Source of the DNA: Paraburkholderia sp. UYCP14C
GTDB lineage: Bacteria; Pseudomonadota; Gammaproteobacteria; Burkholderiales; Burkholderiaceae
Reading direction: 5' to 3'
Assembly: GCF_004197395.1 (NCBI RefSeq)
Contig: NZ_SELS01000020.1
Coordinates: 1 to 64,000, forward strand
Length of the DNA stretch: 64,000 nucleotides
Numbering within the stretch: the first letter of the stretch is position 1; each line of letters opens with the position of its first letter. Under the pieces are notes generated by a model, which was given only the letters and a program-made list of their open reading frames with translations, was not told the DNA's origin and did not search any database. This document shows positions 25,119-34,174 of this stretch, piece after piece. Made by a program: the position numbers and the translations under genes.

Positions 25119-25469
25119 TCACTGCTTCTGCAGCTTCGTCACGGTGAGTGCGCCGTCGATGTCTTCGGCCACGAAGTCAATCTTGTCGCCCACCTTCACC
25201 TGTGAAAGCATGGCCGGGTCCTTGACCTTGAACACCATGGTCATGGCCTCCATATCCAGGTTTCTCAGCGGTCCGTGTTTGATGGTCAGTTTTCCGGCGG
25301 AGGTATCCACTTTCTTCACCTCGCCATGCGACATGTTGTTCGTCGCTTCCGCGCCCTGTTGCGCGCCGCTTGCCGTGTTCATGTTTCCCGCGTCACCTGC
25401 GGCAAACGCGGTCGCAGATACCCCGACGGCACAGCCCAGCAAAATCGAAGCAATTGCCTTCTTCATCAT
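25119..25469 (-). CDS. CusF-like periplasmic copper-binding protein
   Basis: A 116-aa protein from the MM start at 25469 (GAGAGAA upstream). Signal peptide, then an acidic Met/His linker, then a small OB-fold domain. The CusF copper ligands can be aligned: His65, Met76 and Met78 (HGPLRNLDMEAMTM). The CusF tryptophan that caps Cu(I) is replaced by Met73, giving a more Met-rich site. No CusCBA pump accompanies it; it sits between the multicopper oxidase and copC, suggesting a chaperone for either. Confidence 0.87.
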   Translation of the reverse strand: MMKKAIASILLGCAVGVSATAFAAGDAGNMNTASGAQQGAEATNNMSHGEVKKVDTSAGKLTIKHGPLRNLDMEAMTMVFKVKDPAMLSQVKVGDKIDFVAEDIDGALTVTKLQKQ

Positions 25470-25530
25470 GTTCTCTCCCACAGTTGGATTAACAAATATC
25501 GGCCGGAGCCACGTCCGGCTCGCCACGAAA

Positions 25531-26832
25531 TCAGCTATCCGGTAGTTCACCGGTGTACTCGTACGCTACGGTTCCCTTCGGGTGTTTGAACCAGCCCGGG
25601 TCACGGTAGTCGTTGCGGCCGAGACCCTCGCGTACCTTCACGACGCTAAACATGCCGCCCATTTCCAGGGCGCCGAACGGTCCAGTCCCCGTCATCATTG
25701 GCAGTGTGTTATCGGGTAGCGGCATCTCCATGTCGCCCATCGAACCGCCTGCGCTGCCCATCGCCATGTAGTCCGGCACGAGCTTGTTGATACGCTTCGC
25801 GAGGTCTTTCTGCGGCACGCCAATCAGGTTGGGAACCTGATGACCCATCGCGTTCATCGTGTGATGTGACTTGTGGCAATGAAATGCCCAGTCGCCCGGC
25901 CGGTTCGCGGTGAACTCGATGACACGCATCTGCCCGACTGCGACGTCGGCGGTGACCTCCGGCCAGCGTGCAGAAGGCGGAATCCATCCGCCATCCGTCC
26001 CGGCGACCTCGAAGCTATACCCGTGCAGATGGATGGGATGGTTGGTCATCGTCAGGTTCCCGAAGCGGATACGTACGCGGTCTCCGGCTCGTACTGGCAG
26101 CGGGTCGATATCCGGAAAGACCCTTGCGTTCCACGTCCACATGTTGAAGTCGGTCATTTCATTGACGCGCGGCGTGAAGCTGCCCGGGTCGATGTCATAG
26201 GCCGACATCAGGAACACGAAGTCGCGGTCCACCGGCATGACGCCACGGTCCTTCGGATGCACGATGAATGTCCCCATCATCCCCATCGCCATCTGCACCA
26301 TCTCGTCGGCGTGCGGGTGGTACATGAACGTGCCGTGCTTCTCAAGCTGGAACTCATAGACGAAGGTCTTGCCCGGCGGAATGTGCGGTTGAGTGAGACC
26401 ACCGACACCGTCCATTCCGGACGGCACGAGCATCCCGTGCCAATGAACCGTGGTGTGTTCCGGCAGTCTGTTGGTCACGAAGATGCGGACCTTGTCGCCT
26501 TCGACCGCTTCGATAGTCGGACCAGGAGCCTGGCCGTTGTACCCCCACAAGTTCGCCTTCATACCAGGTGCCATTTCGCGGACCACTGGCTCGGCAATCA
26601 GGTGGAATTCCTTCCAGCCGTTCTTCATGCGCCAAGGCAGAGTCCAGCCGTTCAGTGTGGCCACGGGTGTATAGGGGCGTCCGTTGGGCGGCACCAGCGG
26701 TGGCTGTGTCGCGGTCTTTTCCATCGTGGGTGCTTCTGGGAGAGTCGCCGCGCCAGCCTTGCTGACCATCGCCGCACCAAGCAGCGCAGCGCCCGAGCCG
26801 CCGAGAAATGTTCGACGTGAGACCATGTTCAT
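25531..26832 (-). CDS. Tat-exported multicopper oxidase (CopA/CumA-like)
   Basis: A 433-aa periplasmic oxidase, probably oxidising Cu(I) to Cu(II). The Tat signal is SRRTFLGGSG. All four copper motifs are visible: HWHG near 133, HPHADE near 174, HPIHLHG near 268, and HCHKSHHTMNAM near 325. It is short with three cupredoxin domains. Met-rich segments near the C-terminus (MGSAGGSMGDMEMP) may bind copper. It overlaps the TolC gene by ATGA. Confidence 0.9.
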   Translation of the reverse strand: MNMVSRRTFLGGSGAALLGAAMVSKAGAATLPEAPTMEKTATQPPLVPPNGRPYTPVATLNGWTLPWRMKNGWKEFHLIAEPVVREMAPGMKANLWGYNGQAPGPTIEAVEGDKVRIFVTNRLPEHTTVHWHGMLVPSGMDGVGGLTQPHIPPGKTFVYEFQLEKHGTFMYHPHADEMVQMAMGMMGTFIVHPKDRGVMPVDRDFVFLMSAYDIDPGSFTPRVNEMTDFNMWTWNARVFPDIDPLPVRAGDRVRIRFGNLTMTNHPIHLHGYSFEVAGTDGGWIPPSARWPEVTADVAVGQMRVIEFTANRPGDWAFHCHKSHHTMNAMGHQVPNLIGVPQKDLAKRINKLVPDYMAMGSAGGSMGDMEMPLPDNTLPMMTGTGPFGALEMGGMFSVVKVREGLGRNDYRDPGWFKHPKGTVAYEYTGELPDS

Positions 26833-28301
26833 TTACCTTCTGAATTCGTCGGCGATGCCGGGTGGGTCGCGGAAGCAGGCGACGGCGAGTCCTGCGCCGG
26901 GGAAGGCGGCGTTTGCGTCGCCGGTATCTGTGCCATCGCAAGCGGTGGAAGCTTGCCGCCGAGCGACTGTTGCAGGTCCGTCTCGGCAAGCCAGTAGTCC
27001 TTCAGTGCGTCGATGTATCCGTTGACGGCAGCGACCTGGTCGCGCGAATCGGCAAGCAGCTCGAACACGCTGGCGAGCATGCCGTTGTAGCGCAGCAGCA
27101 TTTCATCCGAGATAGCCTTACGTATTGGCACCACCTCGTCGCGGTAGTGCTTTGCGACGTCGTAGCTCGTCACATAAGCGGAGTACGACTCACGTACTTC
27201 GGAGCGGGCATCAATCGCCGTTTGCGCGAGCCGGTTCGCCGACTGCATATAGGTGGCTTCAGCGCGTGCCACTTTCGCGCTACCCCAGTCGAGGATGGGA
27301 ATCTCGACACTGATTTCGTACCCACGCTCATGCCCTTTGTCGGTCTCGAAATTGTTGAGATACCCGACGTCCAGTGCATTGATGAACCGGGTTGCCTTGC
27401 TGAGCCCCAGAGACGTAGCGACGCTCTGCGTTCTCAGCTTCGCCGCCTGAATGTCCAGGCGGTTCTGCATCGCAAAGCTTTCGAGGTTGTTCAGTTCCGG
27501 TCTGTCCTTTGGCAGGTCAGGCAGGCGCTCCGGTAGCGTGAACTGGGTTCCTGAACCCCATAGGCCCATCGTGCGCGTGAGCTTCTCGCGGGCCATGACT
27601 GCTTGCTGCCGGGCCCTTGCCAACTGCGCGACCGACTCCGCGTAAAAGGCCTGCTCGCGCGCATAGTCGAGCTTGCTGAAATTACCCGCCTGACGCATGC
27701 GCAGCGCGAGTTCCGCACCGGCCTCGCCTGAATCCTTGACCTGTTCGGCGTACAACGCCGCCTGCTCGGCAGCGACGGCGCTCACGTAAGCCTTTCGGGC
27801 GTCCGCGGCTACCGAGAGCATTGCGTTGGACGTCTCGAGCTTCGTCTGTTCGAACCGGCGGCTCTCGATGTGCGTCGCCACGGGTAGCGTGAGTACGCCC
27901 AGCACGCCCATGGAGAAGGTCCGACTGATGCTGATGCCATCGCTCCAGTGCGTCCGGCTGAATGTGAAGCCCGGATTGGGCAGACGGCCCGCCTGGACGA
28001 GGTCGGCCTCGGAGATACCAAGCTCGCCGTAGGACGCCTGAAGACCCCGGTTGTTCAGCAGCGCGACCTGGACGGCTTCGTCCATGCCGAGTGGCTTCGA
28101 CAGCAACTCCTGCGTCCGCTTGTAGACAGCATCGCGGTCTTCGTCGCTTTTTACATACACGGCGTCTTTGCCAAGGCGTTCCGACGCAGTCGTCGATACG
28201 GTGTTGAATCCACCGTCCTTCGAAAAGGTCGTGCAGCCGGCCAGGAACAGCGTCGCTAGAGCAATGCATGTCACTCGGCTGTGCGCGAGCAGTCGCATCA
28301 T
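26829..28301 (-). CDS. TolC-family outer-membrane lipoprotein in the copper operon
   Basis: A 490-aa outer-membrane factor. The lipoprotein signal ends at LFLAGC, and two OEP helical repeats follow (first near 90-270, second near 300-440). The C-terminus is a Pro/Ser/Ala-rich tail. It is coupled by ATGA on both sides, to a 97-aa protein and to the multicopper oxidase. No RND or adaptor partner lies in this operon. It occupies the place that CopB has in pco/cop operons, so it may give the periplasm a copper exit by itself or borrow another pump. Confidence 0.87.
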   Translation of the reverse strand: MMRLLAHSRVTCIALATLFLAGCTTFSKDGGFNTVSTTASERLGKDAVYVKSDEDRDAVYKRTQELLSKPLGMDEAVQVALLNNRGLQASYGELGISEADLVQAGRLPNPGFTFSRTHWSDGISISRTFSMGVLGVLTLPVATHIESRRFEQTKLETSNAMLSVAADARKAYVSAVAAEQAALYAEQVKDSGEAGAELALRMRQAGNFSKLDYAREQAFYAESVAQLARARQQAVMAREKLTRTMGLWGSGTQFTLPERLPDLPKDRPELNNLESFAMQNRLDIQAAKLRTQSVATSLGLSKATRFINALDVGYLNNFETDKGHERGYEISVEIPILDWGSAKVARAEATYMQSANRLAQTAIDARSEVRESYSAYVTSYDVAKHYRDEVVPIRKAISDEMLLRYNGMLASVFELLADSRDQVAAVNGYIDALKDYWLAETDLQQSLGGKLPPLAMAQIPATQTPPSPAQDSPSPASATHPASPTNSEGK

Positions 28302-28591
28302 TTCGACTCGCCCCCGTGTTCGTTGTCCTCCTTCCCGTTGGATGCACCACCTGATTGGTGACCGCGCGTCATCCCAGCCATGCCGCGAGTTGGAGTAACG
28401 TCGCGGTTCAACTGCTGCCAGCTCGGTGCTTCGCCGTCCTGATACGACCTGTAGCCGTCGAAGGTGGATTGCACAGTGACTGCTGGCACGGATGCCCCTG
28501 CATCCGTCGGGTCGGGAGTTGTCGTTGTGGCATGGGCGAGCAACGGCAATACTGCGCCTGCGCTCATGAGCGCCGCAGAAATTGTTCGCAT
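28298..28591 (-). CDS. small exported protein of the copper operon
   Basis: A 97-aa protein with a signal peptide (MRTISAALMSAGAVLPLLAHA) and a polar mature part with one clear segment, VTVQSTFDGYRSYQDGEAPSWQQLNRDV, followed by a Gly/His/Glu-rich tail. I do not know the family, though its tight ATGA coupling to the TolC gene shows it belongs to the copper operon. It could be a periplasmic partner of the TolC protein. Confidence 0.7.
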   Translation of the reverse strand: MRTISAALMSAGAVLPLLAHATTTTPDPTDAGASVPAVTVQSTFDGYRSYQDGEAPSWQQLNRDVTPTRGMAGMTRGHQSGGASNGKEDNEHGGESK

Positions 28592-28679
28592 GGATAGTTC
28601 TCGTCGTGAATCATCCGGAGACCGATAACGGACTCCAGAAATACTTGCCGGTCGCAGCGCATGGCTGCGAGTGCACGGA

Positions 28680-29072
28680 TTAGACGAGAGTCAAGCGTGG
28701 AGGACGTTCGATGCCGCCAGTCAGGAACGACACGACAGCGACAGCAGGGGGCAATGGGACGGGAAAGTGAGCCAGGTCGGCCGAAGCGAAAACCGCAGGC
28801 ACGACCGGAAGCGCCGCACTGACACAGCAGGAGGCACAGGTCAAACACGCATGAACGTGATGGGCGCCGGTGTGGTCGTGGCCATGATGGTCATCATCGT
28901 TGGCCACCAGCGCATGTCCATCAGCTGAATCGTCCAGAAGGGCATGGTGAGCAGTCGCTTCATCATCGACCGCTTCGGAGGCGGCACAAATCATCGAGAC
29001 GGCCGCAAACGACTGAACCGGAAGGCTCAGTGCAAGCAGAACGACAAGAAAAAATTTGCGCCAGTAGGACAT
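28680..29072 (-). CDS. His-rich exported protein (CzcI/CopL-like)
   Basis: A 130-aa small protein from ATG 29072 (GTG 29090 is the alternative). Signal peptide MSYWRKFFLVVLLALSLPVQSFA, then a His/Asp-rich stretch (DDDHHGHDHTGAHHVHACLTCASCC) and a hydrophobic segment, ending IERPPRLTLV. This layout resembles the CzcI/CopL type of metal-operon leader proteins. It probably begins the copper operon and may buffer periplasmic copper. Family assignment is tentative. Confidence 0.6.
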   Translation of the reverse strand: MSYWRKFFLVVLLALSLPVQSFAAVSMICAASEAVDDEATAHHALLDDSADGHALVANDDDHHGHDHTGAHHVHACLTCASCCVSAALPVVPAVFASADLAHFPVPLPPAVAVVSFLTGGIERPPRLTLV

Positions 29073-29265
29073 AGATGAAAAGTCTAGCACGGGGTGAAGA
29101 CCTCTGTAACCGCACGAAAGTGTCCGTGTGTAACGGCGCGCCGACTACGTCGCGGCAGTTCCAATTGCGCGCGGGCGGAAGTTTGCGATTCAAGTCGACA
29201 GTTGCGTTCGTGTAGTCACTCGCCGGCGACATGTAATCGACGAACCGTGGGATTCTCCTCACCCG

Positions 29266-29296
29266 TTGACCTTCCCACCGTGGGAAGGTGCAAGCT
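29266..29296 (+). promoter_or_regulatory. CueR-type (MerR family) operator/promoter
   Basis: TTGACC (-35, 29266-29271) overlaps a perfect 21-bp palindrome ACCTTCCCAC-C-GTGGGAAGGT (29269-29289), and CAAGCT (29291-29296) serves as -10 at a 19-bp spacer. The over-long spacer with a palindrome between the boxes is the signature of MerR-family activation, and the ACCTTCC...GGAAGGT sequence is CueR-like. It should drive the CopZ-like gene 33 bp downstream. No MerR-family gene is in the window. Confidence 0.75.
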
Positions 29297-29328
29297 GAAG
29301 TCATTCACAGTTTGGCGGAGGCAGGAAA

Positions 29329-29529
29329 ATGGAATTCAACGTAGCGGACATGGCCTGTGGCGGATGTGCGAGCGCAATCAGCAGGGCAATAGCAAACATG
29401 GACCCGACAGCGAAAGTGCAAATCGACGTCGCGACAAAAACGGTGAAGGTCGAGTCATCGATGAAACAGGAGCAAATTGGCTCTGTCATCAAGGCTGCGG
29501 GCTTCCATCCCGTAGCAACCGCGCCCTGA
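29329..29529 (+). CDS. copZ: CopZ-like copper chaperone (HMA domain)
   Basis: A 66-aa cytosolic protein consisting of a single heavy-metal-associated domain. The metal site is M-A-C-G-G-C near residue 10 (MACGGCASAIS), and KAAGFHPV near the end replaces the usual Tyr or Phe loop. It should carry Cu(I) to CopA or to the regulator. It has its own CueR-type promoter. Ribosome site GGAGG is 9 nt upstream. Confidence 0.88.
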   Translation: MEFNVADMACGGCASAISRAIANMDPTAKVQIDVATKTVKVESSMKQEQIGSVIKAAGFHPVATAP

Positions 29530-29725
29530 GCGTCGGGAAATGGTGGCGTGCGAACTGTATTGGTAGCGTTGGTTTTCGCGTTCGCGGTCAGGTGCCCGTG
29601 CGCGCGGAAACCGTCATCGTCCTGAATTCGGGCGCCGTGAGCGTGAGCCTTATCGACGAGGTGAGCCGGAAAGTGACCCATACCGCTTCCGTCGGAAAGG
29701 AATCCCATCATTTGATGGCGATGCC
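29530..29725. other. intergenic region
   Basis: 196 bp between copZ and the convergent 152-aa gene. A minus-strand frame runs through it and contains a His-rich read-through, but it has no good start and covers copZ antisense. I see no RNA element. Confidence 0.3.
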
Positions 29726-30184
29726 TTACGGTCTCCGCGTTGTGACGCCATAGCAAAGGAGCGCTGCGAGCCACACCGCTGTCAGCGCCAATAGGGCGAA
29801 CTTGAAATGCGAATTGATGAACAGGTTCGCGACTGACATCAATCCGGTCGTGAAGGCGCCGCTCAGCCCGGCCACCAAAAGAGCGTACGGTTTGCGTTCG
29901 GCAAATGCGCCCAGTGCCAGATGCACGAGTAGCACTCCCGCCCCCACGATGTAACCACCGAGAACAAGGAAGACCAGTCTGAGCCAAGACGTGAGTTTGG
30001 GCACTGTTGCCAGCAAACGCTCACTGGACATCCCTATGTATTGCAGGTCTTCCGGTAGCAGGGGCGGCCGGACGAATATGAAATAGATGCCCATGAGGAT
30101 TGTCGCAACGCCGACGGTCGCGAGAAGCCACGCGCACAGAGGCCGACGCAATGTCCGGTGCTTTCCGGTCACGGTATGTAGCAC
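29726..30184 (-). CDS. hypothetical membrane protein, four TM
   Basis: A 152-aa protein with four predicted TM segments (about 18-36, 68-88, 98-118, 125-145) and a short periplasmic loop after the first. No motif that I recognise. It ends the second copper gene group (CopA group) on the minus strand but is separated from copA by about 115 bp. An association with copper is only positional. Confidence 0.6.
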   Translation of the reverse strand: MLHTVTGKHRTLRRPLCAWLLATVGVATILMGIYFIFVRPPLLPEDLQYIGMSSERLLATVPKLTSWLRLVFLVLGGYIVGAGVLLVHLALGAFAERKPYALLVAGLSGAFTTGLMSVANLFINSHFKFALLALTAVWLAALLCYGVTTRRP

Positions 30185-30300
30185 TGGCCACCTCCCTCGC
30201 GCGGAACGGCATTAAGCGTTTGGCCCGGCACAGAGCGGGTTCTGAGTGCGATAGGGCGAGCGAGAAACGCTCGAACCGCGACTGGTGCGACGGTCGTGTG

Positions 30301-32700
30301 CTACGTCCGAGCGGTCCGTAGCCGCAGCGCGTTACCGATGACAGAAACCGAGCTCAACGCCATCGCGGCACTGGCGATAATCGGGCTGAGCACAATACCA
30401 AGCCACGGATAGAGCACACCAGCCGCCACCGGAATCCCCACCGCGTTGTACGCGAACGCAAAGAACAGATTCTGGCGAATGTTCCTCATCGTTGCGACGC
30501 TCAATGCGCGCGCTCGCGCGATGCCGCGCAAGTCACCCTTAACCAGTACCACACGCGCGCTGTTCATCGCGACATCGGTTCCGGTGCCCATTGCGATACC
30601 AACATTGGCCTGCGCCAGCGCCGGTGCATCGTTCACGCCGTCCCCGGCCATCGCGACGACGTGCCCCTTTTGCTGAAGCTCCTGGACATGCTTGTACTTG
30701 TCTTCAGGAAGGACGCCTGCTTTGACACCGTCGAGCATTAGCGCCTTTGCGACCGCGTATGCAGTTACCGGGTTGTCCCCGGTCAGCATCACAATCTCGA
30801 TGCCAGAAGCTCTTAACTGCCGGACCGCATCGGGTGTTGTGCCCTTCACCGGGTCGGCCACCCCAATGTACCCGGCGAGTATGCCGTCTGTTGCGAGGTA
30901 CATGACTGTCTGCCCGGCCTCGCGCAACCTGTCCGTATCGACCGCTACCGAAGAGCAGTCAACGGCCATGTCATCCATCAGCCGTGCATTACCAAGCGAC
31001 ACGGCATGTCCCTCGATTTTGCCCTTCACGCCTTTGCCGGGAACCGATTCGAACGAGTCGACCCTGCTCATTGTCGTGGCCGACTCCTTCGCACGATTGA
31101 TGATTGCCTGAGCCAGCGGATGTTCACTGGCACCCTCGAGGCTTGCCGCGTAGCCCAGTACGAGCGATTCTGGTTGACCGCTTGCCGCGACAACCGTCTG
31201 GACGCGTGGCTTCCCTTCTGTGAGGGTGCCGGTCTTGTCGACAACGACGGTATCAACTTTCTCCATCAATTCGAGCGCTTCCGCATCCTTGATGAGCACG
31301 CCTTCCCTGGCGCCGCGACCGACACCGACGATGATTGAAACGGGGGTCGCGAGTCCGAGCGCGCAGGGACATGCGATGATGAGAACGCTAATGGCAACAA
31401 CCAGCGCGTTGGCAAGGGCCGGGGCGGGGCCGGCGAAAGTCCAGACGAGGAATGCGACGACCGCCATGCCGATGACCGCGAGCACGAACCAGCCGGAGAC
31501 CTGGTCAGCGAGCTTCTGTATAGGCGCGCGTGAACGGCCCGCCTCCGCTACCATTTGCACAATCCGCGCGAGCAGCGTGTCAGAGCCGATTTTCTCCGCC
31601 CGCATCAGAAAGGTCCCAGTCTGATTCACCGTGGCACCAGTGACCTTGCTTCCGGCGAACTTCTCTGCAGGAATCGATTCGCCGGTAATCATCGACTCGT
31701 CGACGCTCGAACGTCCATCGATGACCACACCGTCTACGGGTATCTTTGAGCCCGGCTTCACGCGGAGTGTGTCGCCCACGGCGACCGACTCCAGGGGAAC
31801 GGTCTCCTCGCTACCGTCCTGTTGAACGCGAACTGCCGTCTGAGGTGCAAGCTTGAGCAGGTCGCGAATGGCGCTAGACGTGCGTGAGCGTGCACGAAGT
31901 TCGAGCACCTGGCCAAGCAGAACCAGAGTCACGATTACGGCCGCCGCCTCGAAGTACAGCGGCAATTCACGTCCGTGCCTGAACGCTTGTGGCAACGCAT
32001 CGGGAAAGAACAGCGCGAAGACGCTAAACACATAGGCTGCAGCCACGCCCAGCCCAATGAGGCTGAACATGTTCAGCTGCCACGTAACGAAAGACTTCCA
32101 GCCGCGTGCCAGAAAGGGCCAGCCACACCACAGGACGACGGGTGTCGCCAACAAACCCTGAACGCATTGCGACCAGGATGCCTTCATCCAGTGTGGCGCC
32201 CCGGAAAACAGTCCGTTCAGCACCGCATCAATGTCGAAAGGCAGAATCATCCTGCCCATTGTCATGAAGAGCAATGGAATGGACAGGACGAGTCCTACCC
32301 AGAAGCGTCGCGTCATCGACTCGAGCTCGACGTTGCGCCCCTCCGCTATGACCGGAGTAAGTGGCTCGAGTGCCATTCCACAAATGGGGCATGCACCCGG
32401 CGCGGGGGCCCGTATCTGCGGATGCATCGGGCAGGTGTAAATGACGCCAGTGGTAGGTTCAGGCGCTGGCGTCTTCGTCGTCGGTCGGATGTATGTGTCG
32501 GGGGACGCCTGGAACTTTGCCAGGCAGTTGATGCTGCAGAAATAGTACGGTTGCCCCTGATAGGCGTGGCGAAGAGCAGAGTCGCTATCAACCTGCATGC
32601 CGCAAACGGGGTCCGTCATCTGGGCAACACTACGCTTCGCGGCGCTGCTCTCATGCTCGTGAATCGAGCTTTCATGTGGATGGGCATGTGAATGAGCCAT
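30301..32700 (-). CDS. copA: copper-translocating P1B-type ATPase CopA
   Basis: A 799-aa copper exporter. ATG 32700 with GAGGCGG upstream gives a His-rich start ([17 protein letters not shown]); upstream codons belong to the methyltransferase 3' end. N-terminal layout: a YHS domain ([13 protein letters not shown] ... [12 protein letters not shown], about 28-72), then a metal-binding segment ([10 protein letters not shown] ... CPICGM, about 89-112). There is no HMA domain. The transport core has CPC at 444-446, D488-KTGT, the SEHPLA motif, and [10 protein letters not shown]. It moves Cu(I) to the periplasm, where the multicopper oxidase acts. Cotranscribed with the methyltransferase and DUF2933 genes upstream. 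Confidence 0.92.
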   Translation of the reverse strand: MAHSHAHPHESSIHEHESSAAKRSVAQMTDPVCGMQVDSDSALRHAYQGQPYYFCSINCLAKFQASPDTYIRPTTKTPAPEPTTGVIYTCPMHPQIRAPAPGACPICGMALEPLTPVIAEGRNVELESMTRRFWVGLVLSIPLLFMTMGRMILPFDIDAVLNGLFSGAPHWMKASWSQCVQGLLATPVVLWCGWPFLARGWKSFVTWQLNMFSLIGLGVAAAYVFSVFALFFPDALPQAFRHGRELPLYFEAAAVIVTLVLLGQVLELRARSRTSSAIRDLLKLAPQTAVRVQQDGSEETVPLESVAVGDTLRVKPGSKIPVDGVVIDGRSSVDESMITGESIPAEKFAGSKVTGATVNQTGTFLMRAEKIGSDTLLARIVQMVAEAGRSRAPIQKLADQVSGWFVLAVIGMAVVAFLVWTFAGPAPALANALVVAISVLIIACPCALGLATPVSIIVGVGRGAREGVLIKDAEALELMEKVDTVVVDKTGTLTEGKPRVQTVVAASGQPESLVLGYAASLEGASEHPLAQAIINRAKESATTMSRVDSFESVPGKGVKGKIEGHAVSLGNARLMDDMAVDCSSVAVDTDRLREAGQTVMYLATDGILAGYIGVADPVKGTTPDAVRQLRASGIEIVMLTGDNPVTAYAVAKALMLDGVKAGVLPEDKYKHVQELQQKGHVVAMAGDGVNDAPALAQANVGIAMGTGTDVAMNSARVVLVKGDLRGIARARALSVATMRNIRQNLFFAFAYNAVGIPVAAGVLYPWLGIVLSPIIASAAMALSSVSVIGNALRLRTART

Positions 32701-32719
32701 CGCAGCCGCCTCGCCAGTG

Positions 32720-33376
32720 TCAATGTACGTGTACCGTATCGTCTTGCGAGAGTCGCGGGATGAAGCGCGGCGTATGTGCTGCATACTCGCGCCATGATTG
32801 TCCGAACCGCGTCTCAGAGTCGCGCTCTTCCTGTATCGCAAGCCGCACGTACATATAGACCAGCACCGGGAACATCAGGAGCGTGACAAGCGTCGGCCAT
32901 TGCAGCAGGAAGCCAAACATGATGACCACAAACGCGACATACTGCGGGTGGCGCACTTTTGCGTACGGACCTGAGGTCGCAAGTTTGCCGTTTCGCTGGG
33001 CCTCGTACAGGACATGCCATGCCTGCGACAGCAGATAAAATCCGCCGAACACGAAAACGAAGCTGAGGATGTGCGGCAACGCGAAGTGCGGGTTGCCGTG
33101 CCGGCCGGTCATCATCCACCAGATGTGACCAGAGTCGTGAGAGAACAGGTTCGTCTGTGGAAACCTCGCTTGCAACCAGCCCGACAGCAGATAGATGGTG
33201 AGCGGAAATCCGTACATCTCCGCGAAGAGCGCGACGATAAACGCCGAGAAGCCGCCAAACGTCCTCCAGTCCCGCTTCGTCGCCGGTTTGAAGAAGCTGA
33301 ATGCGAAGATGATAAAAACAAGGGAGTTGATGAGGACGAGACCCCACAGGCCGTAGCCGCTACCCATGTTAGTCAT
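32720..33376 (-). CDS. membrane methyltransferase of the isoprenylcysteine/PEMT type
   Basis: A 218-aa protein with five to six TM segments. ATG 33376 has GGGAGA upstream. The C-terminal half has the ICMT/PEMT-like SAM-binding pattern: [15 protein letters not shown], then [25 protein letters not shown]. Substrates of such bacterial proteins are mostly unknown. It overlaps the DUF2933 gene by 8 nt and lies 19 bp ahead of copA, a combination repeated in many copper loci. The role there is not known. Confidence 0.83.
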   Translation of the reverse strand: MTNMGSGYGLWGLVLINSLVFIIFAFSFFKPATKRDWRTFGGFSAFIVALFAEMYGFPLTIYLLSGWLQARFPQTNLFSHDSGHIWWMMTGRHGNPHFALPHILSFVFVFGGFYLLSQAWHVLYEAQRNGKLATSGPYAKVRHPQYVAFVVIMFGFLLQWPTLVTLLMFPVLVYMYVRLAIQEERDSETRFGQSWREYAAHTPRFIPRLSQDDTVHVH

Positions 33377-33620
33377 GGCTGTCTCCCGAATCCGACGGCG
33401 GTTCCTTCCTGAGTGCCCCGTTATGCCTGTGTCCGTGACCATGGTGCATGAAGAGATGCATCAGCGGACAGGACAGCAGCAGAAGGTACGGCAGCACGCC
33501 GAGAAAATGCGCCCGGTGTTCGGAGAAAAGCAGGAACAGGGCAATAGCTGCAAACCCCAGCAGCGCAATTGCGGAGCGTGATTTCCAGAAAGGACGCGTG
33601 CCGTGATGGACCTCGTTCAT
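33369..33620 (-). CDS. DUF2933 small membrane protein
   Basis: An 83-aa protein with two TM segments (about 17-33 and 38-56), a His-rich C-terminal stretch (MHHGHGHRHNG) and a charged tail. The pattern, GFAAIALFLLFSEHRAHFLGVLPYLLLLSCPLMHLFMH, is that of DUF2933. Such genes commonly precede membrane methyltransferases in copper and mercury loci. It overlaps the methyltransferase by 8 nt. Confidence 0.82.
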   Translation of the reverse strand: MNEVHHGTRPFWKSRSAIALLGFAAIALFLLFSEHRAHFLGVLPYLLLLSCPLMHLFMHHGHGHRHNGALRKEPPSDSGDSHD

Positions 33621-33664
33621 CGAACCTCTCCCCTACTGAATCTGCGTGACCGATGAGTCCCAAC

Positions 33665-34174
33665 TCACTGCGTACCGGCGGGGGGTTGCCCCATCCAGTA
33701 GTGTTGATGCCACATCATGTTGGTCATCATCTCCTGCTGCATCTTGAGATATTGGTCGGTCATGTACTGGCGTTGCCGCAACTGCTCGGGGGTGAGGTTT
33801 GAGTAGTACCCGCCCGTATGCCCCCAACCCGGACCAGAGCCTCCCATCATTCCGTGTCCCATCATGCCTGGCCCCATCATCCCGCTGCCCCACATGCCGT
33901 GCATGATGTTCATCGCGCTCTGCATTGTGTCCCAGTGCTGCTGCAGCAATCTCTGTCGCTCCTGCGGGTCCTGAGTCTTGCGAATCTGGTCCATCTGACC
34001 TTGCATCTGGGTCATCAGTTGCTGCAGCTTCGCGAGATTCTTGTCGAACTCAGCGGGCTTCTGAACCTGAGGTTTGGGAGTGGCTTGGGCAGCACCAACG
34101 TCTTGCGACGCGGCGTGCAGTAAAGGCGAAAACAGAGTCATAGCGATGACCGCTGTTGACAGGATTATCTTCAT
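33665..34174 (-). CDS. Met-rich exported helical protein
   Basis: A 169-aa protein. ATG 34174 is preferred because GAGGAG lies 6 nt upstream; a TTG and GTG just before it fall inside that gap. Signal peptide, then a helical coiled-coil segment (about 45-90, LQQLMTQMQGQMDQIRK), then a Met/Gly cluster (HGMWGSGMMGPGMMGHGMMG), then a second helix with MTDQYLKMQQEMMTNMM. About 30 methionines suggest periplasmic Cu(I) or Ag(I) binding. It resembles the Spy/CpxP fold in outline only. First gene of the copA operon. Confidence 0.75.
   Translation of the reverse strand: MKIILSTAVIAMTLFSPLLHAASQDVGAAQATPKPQVQKPAEFDKNLAKLQQLMTQMQGQMDQIRKTQDPQERQRLLQQHWDTMQSAMNIMHGMWGSGMMGPGMMGHGMMGGSGPGWGHTGGYYSNLTPEQLRQRQYMTDQYLKMQQEMMTNMMWHQHYWMGQPPAGTQ

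Noticed and set aside
25873-26820. 315-residue plus-strand frame over the multicopper oxidase
   Set aside because: Antisense to a gene with all four copper motifs; no features of its own.
29301-29987. 228-residue minus-strand frame covering copZ and the 152-aa gene end
   Set aside because: It is antisense to copZ and has no sensible start, although a His-rich piece looked briefly protein-like.
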